In this document: positions 5,996 through 10,577 of the stretch, in pieces
How positions within the stretch are numbered: the first letter of the stretch is position 1
Layout of the letters: every line of letters starts with the position of its first letter
From: an uncultured Anaerovibrio sp.
Lineage (GTDB): Bacteria > Bacillota > Negativicutes > Selenomonadales > Selenomonadaceae
Length of the DNA: 10,577 bases
Reading direction: 5' to 3'
Assembly (NCBI GenBank): GCA_902785445.1
Contig: CACZYN010000039.1
Location: forward strand, 1-10,577
The notes under the pieces: model-generated
Told to the model about the DNA's origin: nothing
The model's input: only the letters and a program-made list of their open reading frames with translations
Databases searched by the model: none
Made by a program: the position numbers and the translations under genes

Positions 5996-6958
5996 ATGAT
6001 GTTGGATATTTCAATAGATTTTGCCTTTGCTTTGGCACTGGCTTTTATACTGGTGCTGGGAGCCGGACCTTGGCTGATTCCCCAGTTACATCGGTTGAAA
6101 TTTGGCCAAAGCATCCGGGAGGAGGGGCCACAGAGTCATCAGGCCAAAAGCGGTACGCCTACCATGGGCGGTGTGATGATTATTATAGGGTTGGTGTTGT
6201 CTACGCTGGTATTTGCCAACTGGACATTGGAGTTAATGCTGGCGCTATTTGTAATATTGGGCCACTTTGTTCTGGGTTTTATAGATGATTATATTAAGGT
6301 AGTGAAAAAACAGAATCTGGGCCTTAAAGCCAAACAAAAGCTGTTGGGTCAAATAATAATGGCTGCTTTAGTGGCATTTTTTGGTGGCTTGCCTACAGAT
6401 TTGTGGGTGCCTGGCTGTGGTAGCCTGGATTTGGGATATGGCTTCTACGCCTTATTGTTTTTTGTCATGGTGGGTACCACTAATGCCGTAAACCTGACGG
6501 ATGGCCTGGATGGTTTGGCAGCGGGTACAGTAGCAGTTGCCGCCTTTTTCTACATGTTGATTTGTGCCGCCATGGGAAAAATTGAGTTGGAGATTCTTAT
6601 GGCAGCTACAATTGGTGCGTGTCTGGGCTTTTTGAAGTTCAATTACCATCCGGCAAAGATTTTCATGGGAGATACTGGCTCCCTGGCTTTGGGTGGAGTA
6701 ATGGCCGCCGTGGGCATACTGACTCACACAGAGATTTTACTGGCGGTAATCGGATTTATTTTTGTCTGTGAAGCCTTGTCAGTTATAATACAGGTTATTT
6801 CCTTTAAATCTACCGGCAAGCGGGTGTTTTTAATGAGCCCGATTCATCATCATTTTGAGTTAAAGGGCTGGTCAGAGAAAAAGGTAGTTTGGGTATTTTG
6901 GACTGTTGGATTCGTGATGGGATTGGCCGGCCTGGCACTGTATGTATTTGGTGCTTGA
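5996..6958 (+). CDS. mraY: Phospho-MurNAc-pentapeptide transferase MraY
   Basis: A 320-residue polytopic membrane enzyme, about ten hydrophobic segments by eye. It transfers phospho-MurNAc-pentapeptide from UDP to undecaprenyl phosphate, making lipid I on the inner face of the membrane. Family signatures are all present: GTPTMGG (53-59), the Mg-binding FIDDYIK (95-101) followed by the basic loop (102-119), NAVNLTDGLDGLAAG (163-177), FMGDTGSLALGG (223-234) and the cytoplasmic PIHHHFE (282-288). GGAGG at 5981-5985 is the ribosome binding site for ATG 5996; ATG 5999 directly after it would work equally well. It takes the product of MurF, encoded just upstream, and passes lipid I to MurG. Length and motifs show no defect. 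Confidence 0.97.
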   Translation: MMLDISIDFAFALALAFILVLGAGPWLIPQLHRLKFGQSIREEGPQSHQAKSGTPTMGGVMIIIGLVLSTLVFANWTLELMLALFVILGHFVLGFIDDYIKVVKKQNLGLKAKQKLLGQIIMAALVAFFGGLPTDLWVPGCGSLDLGYGFYALLFFVMVGTTNAVNLTDGLDGLAAGTVAVAAFFYMLICAAMGKIELEILMAATIGACLGFLKFNYHPAKIFMGDTGSLALGGVMAAVGILTHTEILLAVIGFIFVCEALSVIIQVISFKSTGKRVFLMSPIHHHFELKGWSEKKVVWVFWTVGFVMGLAGLALYVFGA

Positions 6959-6985
6959 CTGGAAGATTTATAGGAGATGTGTAAT

Positions 6986-8353
6986 ATGGATTTCATGAAT
7001 AAGAAGGTTTTGGTAATTGGTGTTGGTATTAGCGGTAATGCTGTAGCCAAAATTGCTAAACAAATGGGTGCAGAGGTTACTTTAAGTGATTCTAAAGCCG
7101 AAGCAGATTTAAAATATGATTTACAGGATCTTAGAGATGCCGGGGTAAAGCTGGTATTTGGCAAGCAGGAAAATGATCTGTTGGATGGGGTTGATCTGGT
7201 AATACTTTCTCCGGCAGTTCCAGTGCGCATTCCTTTGGTACAGGAGGCTTATAAGCGGAATATCAAGGTTACCTCCGAGGTTGAAGTAGCCTATAAGTTG
7301 GCCAAATCACCTATTTTGGCAGTTACTGGCACCAACGGAAAGACCACTACCGTTACCTTGTTGGGACAGCTTATGCGTACTCGTTACCCGAATGCCGGGG
7401 TAGGTGGAAATATTGGTATGCCACTTTGCGAAGAGGCTTTAAAGGCTGGAGAAGACAGCTGTGTTGTGGCAGAGATTTCCAGCTACCAGATGGAGGCTTC
7501 TCAGGAATTCAATCCTCATGTAGCTGTAATTTTGAATGTTACCCCAGACCATGTAGTTCGTCATGGCAGTTTGGAAGTATATCAGCAGATGAAGGAGAAA
7601 ATGTTTGCTAACCAGACGGCAGAGGATTACTTAGTGTTGAACTATGATGATCCAAAGACCAGAGGCATGGCGGCAAGAGCCAAGGGGCAGGTATTTTTCT
7701 TTAGTCGCAAGGAAACCTTGGAGGAGGGTGCATTCCTTAGTGATGGCTGGCTTACTATCAGCTGGCAGGGACAGGTGTGCAAGCTGTGCAAGGCTGATGA
7801 ACTTAAAATAAAGGGTGGCCACAATATTGAAAATGCCTTGGCAGCAGCGGCAGCTGCTTTCCTGGGTGGTGTGCGTATCCCTAAAATTGGTGAAACCTTA
7901 AAGGCCTTTGAACCGGTGGAACACCGTATTGAACCTGTGGCTACAGTAAATGGTGTACCGTACTATAATGATTCCAAGGCAACGAATACTGATTCGGCTA
8001 TTAAGGCCTTAGAAAGCTTTGATGGGCATCTTATCCTGATCGCCGGAGGAGATGACAAGCATACTGATTTGACTGAATTTATGAATTTGGTTAAGGAAAA
8101 AGTGGATGAATTGATTTTGGTAGGGGATGCTACTGCCCGGTTTAAGGAAGCAGCCCTTGCTCAAGGGTATGCGGCTGAACATATCCATGAGGCTGGTTAT
8201 TCCATGGATAAGGCTGTTGAAATTGCCCATAATGTTTCCGGCATTCCCCAGACAGTTCTGCTGTCGCCAGCCTGCGCTTCCTTTGATATGTATACTGGCT
8301 TTGAAGAGCGCGGTCGAGACTTTAAACGTTTGGTAAAGGATCTGCTTAAATGA
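6986..8353 (+). CDS. murD: UDP-MurNAc-L-alanine:D-glutamate ligase MurD
   Basis: A full-length 455-residue ligase adding D-glutamate to UDP-MurNAc-L-Ala. The N-terminal Rossmann-like domain has GVGISGNAVAK (12-22), and the central domain has P-loop GTNGKTTT (115-122), GGNIGMPL (140-147) and EISSYQMEAS (163-172). The C-terminal domain has FEPVEHRIE (308-316), YYNDSKATN (326-334) and SPACASFDMYTGFEERG (427-443). The segment usually read as PDHLDRH is PDHVVRH here (187-193), a conspicuous change beside a ligand-binding histidine, though the His and Arg are kept. ATG 6986 is 9 nt after AGGAG (6972-6976); the in-frame ATG at 6977 directly abuts that site and is unlikely. Its stop overlaps the murG start by 4 bp, so the usual ftsW/spoVE gene between them is missing. 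Confidence 0.96.
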   Translation: MDFMNKKVLVIGVGISGNAVAKIAKQMGAEVTLSDSKAEADLKYDLQDLRDAGVKLVFGKQENDLLDGVDLVILSPAVPVRIPLVQEAYKRNIKVTSEVEVAYKLAKSPILAVTGTNGKTTTVTLLGQLMRTRYPNAGVGGNIGMPLCEEALKAGEDSCVVAEISSYQMEASQEFNPHVAVILNVTPDHVVRHGSLEVYQQMKEKMFANQTAEDYLVLNYDDPKTRGMAARAKGQVFFFSRKETLEEGAFLSDGWLTISWQGQVCKLCKADELKIKGGHNIENALAAAAAAFLGGVRIPKIGETLKAFEPVEHRIEPVATVNGVPYYNDSKATNTDSAIKALESFDGHLILIAGGDDKHTDLTEFMNLVKEKVDELILVGDATARFKEAALAQGYAAEHIHEAGYSMDKAVEIAHNVSGIPQTVLLSPACASFDMYTGFEERGRDFKRLVKDLLK

Positions 8354-9465
8354 AAATAATCGTATCAGGTGGTGGTACCGGAGGACATATTTATCCGGCA
8401 ATTACCATTATAAGGGCACTGCAAAAGCGGATAGATAATTTAGATGTTTTGTATGTGGGAACCAGTGCCGGTCTGGAGGCGGATATTGTTCCCAAGGAAG
8501 GATTTCCCTTTAAAACGGTGGATTTGCAGGGCTTTAAGCGCAGCTTCAGTCCTGTGAATATTTTGCGGCTGTTTAAGGCTATTACTGGAGTTATAAAGGC
8601 GACAGGTATTGTGCGCTCTTATAAACCAGATGTGGTAATTGGAACTGGTGGCTACGTGTGTGGTCCGATTCTTATGGCAGCCAGCCTTATGGGGATACCG
8701 ACTCTTATTCAGGAACAAAATGTGGTGCCAGGTATAACCAATAAAATATTATCCCATTTTGTGAGCCGTATAGCCACGGGAGCCATAGAGGCCAATAAGT
8801 ATTTTCCTCAGGATAAGGTTACTTTTACGGGTAATCCGATCCGGGATGAAGTGATAACTATTGAACGCCAGCCAGGCTATGGTGCCTTTGGCTTGGATCC
8901 TGCCAAAAAAACTGTGTTGATATCTGGCGGCAGCCGGGGAGCCCGCACCATTAATCGGGCTATGGTAGGTGTGCTTAAGCATTTTGCAGGCAGCGATAAG
9001 GTTCAATTTCTCCATGCAACTGGCAAGGGCGAATATGATGATATAATGAAGAGAATTGCTGAGGCGGGAGTTATCCTGAAAAAGCATGGGAATATTAAGG
9101 TGTTCCCATATTTGTATAATATGCCTCAGGCTATGGCAGTAGCTGATTTGGCTGTATTCAGGGCTGGAGCGACTGGTTTGGCGGAACTGACCGCCAGAGG
9201 AATACCGGCGGTGCTGGTTCCTTATCCTTATGCAGCAGAAAATCATCAGGAGTTTAATGCCCGGGCTATTGAAAAAGCTGGAGCAGCCCAGGTGATTTTG
9301 AATAGTGAGCTTAATTCAGAAATATTGATTTCTACCATTGAGAAGTTGTTGGCCAATGAACAGCATCTGCAGGAAATGGCCGAGGCCAGCCATAGCATCG
9401 GACGCCCAGAGGCGGCGGATACTATTGGGGATATTATCATGGAGCTGGCGGAAAAAAACGACTAA
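8350..9465 (+). CDS. murG: UDP-GlcNAc:lipid I N-acetylglucosaminyltransferase MurG
   Basis: A 371-residue GT-B fold, membrane-associated glycosyltransferase (family GT28) that adds GlcNAc to lipid I to give lipid II, the last cytoplasmic step. The N-terminal domain holds the glycine-rich GGGTGGHIYPA (7-17), the GTGGYVCGP loop (98-106) and QEQNVVPG (121-128). The C-terminal domain holds GNPIRDEV (161-168), ISGGSRGARTIN (191-202), the sugar-nucleotide-binding FRAGATGLAELTARG (270-284) and ENHQEFNAR (297-305). The segment at 270-279 differs from the common SRAGATT form (Phe for Ser, Gly-Leu after Thr). ATG 8350 overlaps the murD stop codon, with AAGGA (8336-8340) 9 nt upstream. The protein ends normally, and murC starts 24 bp later. 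Confidence 0.97.
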   Translation: MKIIVSGGGTGGHIYPAITIIRALQKRIDNLDVLYVGTSAGLEADIVPKEGFPFKTVDLQGFKRSFSPVNILRLFKAITGVIKATGIVRSYKPDVVIGTGGYVCGPILMAASLMGIPTLIQEQNVVPGITNKILSHFVSRIATGAIEANKYFPQDKVTFTGNPIRDEVITIERQPGYGAFGLDPAKKTVLISGGSRGARTINRAMVGVLKHFAGSDKVQFLHATGKGEYDDIMKRIAEAGVILKKHGNIKVFPYLYNMPQAMAVADLAVFRAGATGLAELTARGIPAVLVPYPYAAENHQEFNARAIEKAGAAQVILNSELNSEILISTIEKLLANEQHLQEMAEASHSIGRPEAADTIGDIIMELAEKND

Positions 9466-9489
9466 ATAATTTTGAAGGGATGTATTAGT

Positions 9490-10577
9490 GTGCTGACTGG
9501 CATAAAGAAAGTTCATTTTATTGGTATTGGTGGCGCAGGCATGAGCGCTCTGGCCAAGATTTTGGTGGAGAAGGGCTATGAAGTGTCTGGCTCAGATATG
9601 AAAGAATCCACTATGACAGGGATTCTGCGGGATTTGGGGGCTAATATTTTTATTGGCCACAAGGCCGAGAATGTGCATGGAGCGGAAGCAATTGTGGTTT
9701 CGACGGCTATTCGTGAGGAGAACCCTGAGGTTGTGGAAGCGAAAAAGCTGGGACTTAAGCGGTTACACCGGTCGGATGTAAATGCCTTTTTGATAAATAA
9801 TTCCCAGGGTATTGCCGTGGCTGGAGCCCATGGTAAGACCACCACTACTTCCATGATAGGAGTGGCTTTGGACTATGAAGGTGTGTCGCCAAGTATCATC
9901 ATCGGTGGTGAGGTAGACTATTTGGGCAGTAATGCCAAGTTGGGCAGCAGCGACTATCTTGTATCTGAAGCTGATGAAAGTGACGGAACTTTTTTAAAGT
10001 ATCACCCATATATCGGCATTGTAACTAATATTGAGAATGATCACATGGACCACTATGGTACCATGGAGAATATAATCAATGCTTTTAGACAGTTCTTGAA
10101 CCAGATCCGTCCAGATGGCTGGGCAGTGGTTTGTGCTGATAATGAACATATTCGCAATATTATTAACGATGTTCAATGCAAGGTAATTACCTATGGAATA
10201 GAGCAACAGGCAGACTATATGGCAGCCAATATCGTTACCGCGGCCAATGAAACAACCTTTGATGTTATCCATAACGGAGAATATTTGGATAGGGTTAAAC
10301 TTAATGTTCCTGGTATGCACAACGTGCTTAATGCCATGGCTTGCATTGTTACTGGTGTATCGCTGGGATTAAGCGTTTCACAGATGGCAGAAGGTCTTAC
10401 TATGTTTAATGGAGCAAAGCGGCGGTTCCAGACCAAGGGCAAGGTCAATGACATTTGGGTGGTGGATGATTACGCCCACCATCCTACGGAAATTGCTACA
10501 ACCATCAAGGCAGCCCGGCAGACGAAACCTAAACGGCTGGTATGTGCTTTCCAGCCACATCGTTACAGTCGGACGCA
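9490..10577 (+). CDS. murC: UDP-MurNAc:L-alanine ligase MurC (3' end beyond window)
   Basis: The first 362 residues of MurC, which adds L-alanine to UDP-MurNAc, the first peptide step. The frame stays open to the window edge; about 95-100 residues are missing, judging by a usual length near 460. Seen in order are the nucleotide-binding GIGGAGMS (12-19), P-loop GAHGKTTTT (112-120), EADESDGTF (160-168), the NIENDHMDHYG segment (180-190), GMHNVLNA (275-282), FNGAKRRFQ (306-314), DDYAHHPTE (326-334) and FQPHRYSRT (354-362). The start is GTG 9490, with a GAAGGGA site (9474-9480) 9 nt upstream. The gene is last in the visible unit; murB and ftsQ-type genes often follow in related clusters, but that region is outside the window. 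Confidence 0.95.
   Translation, partial: MLTGIKKVHFIGIGGAGMSALAKILVEKGYEVSGSDMKESTMTGILRDLGANIFIGHKAENVHGAEAIVVSTAIREENPEVVEAKKLGLKRLHRSDVNAFLINNSQGIAVAGAHGKTTTTSMIGVALDYEGVSPSIIIGGEVDYLGSNAKLGSSDYLVSEADESDGTFLKYHPYIGIVTNIENDHMDHYGTMENIINAFRQFLNQIRPDGWAVVCADNEHIRNIINDVQCKVITYGIEQQADYMAANIVTAANETTFDVIHNGEYLDRVKLNVPGMHNVLNAMACIVTGVSLGLSVSQMAEGLTMFNGAKRRFQTKGKVNDIWVVDDYAHHPTEIATTIKAARQTKPKRLVCAFQPHRYSRT

Noticed and set aside
1..10577. Mobile elements, CRISPR arrays, tRNA or rRNA genes, defence or toxin-antitoxin systems
   Set aside because: None are seen. From 186 onward almost all sequence is accounted for by housekeeping genes with short gaps and uniform codon style, and there is no sign of transfer.

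Overview
The window covers most of a division and cell wall (dcw) cluster, all on the + strand. Gene order and style are of the low-GC Gram-positive (Bacillota) type: strong purine-rich ribosome binding sites, short gaps, and MraZ-RsmH-FtsL followed by the Mur enzymes. The MurE specificity motif (DNPR) points to meso-diaminopimelate peptidoglycan. Moderate GC and protein style make a Negativicutes (Selenomonas/Anaerovibrio-like) source plausible. That is an impression from reading, not a database result.

Layout: positions 1-146 hold the tail of something upstream, with inverted repeats and a probable terminator. At 186-1022 lies a membrane-anchored polysaccharide deacetylase with its own -10 box and a strong terminator (1041-1083). 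At 1118-1146 there is an extended -10 promoter overlapped by three TGG repeats at exact 10-bp spacing, which looks like a MraZ autoregulatory operator. It drives mraZ, rsmH and ftsL. A 23-bp hairpin that contains the ftsL stop codon (2970-3019) then closes or attenuates this unit. A new TATAAT box (3056-3061) precedes murE, murF, mraY, murD, murG and murC; murC runs off the right edge.

Together these genes carry peptidoglycan precursor synthesis from UDP-MurNAc through lipid II. MurC, MurD, MurE and MurF build the pentapeptide, MraY moves it onto undecaprenyl phosphate, and MurG adds GlcNAc. MraZ regulates the cluster, RsmH methylates 16S rRNA, and FtsL belongs to the division complex.

The most notable point is an absence. 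The septal transpeptidase gene (ftsI/spoVD), usually between ftsL and murE, and the SEDS polymerase gene (ftsW/spoVE), usually between murD and murG, are both missing. The first position is filled by the terminator and promoter; at the second, murD and murG overlap by 4 bp. I see no novel defence system, mobile element, CRISPR array, tRNA or rRNA here.
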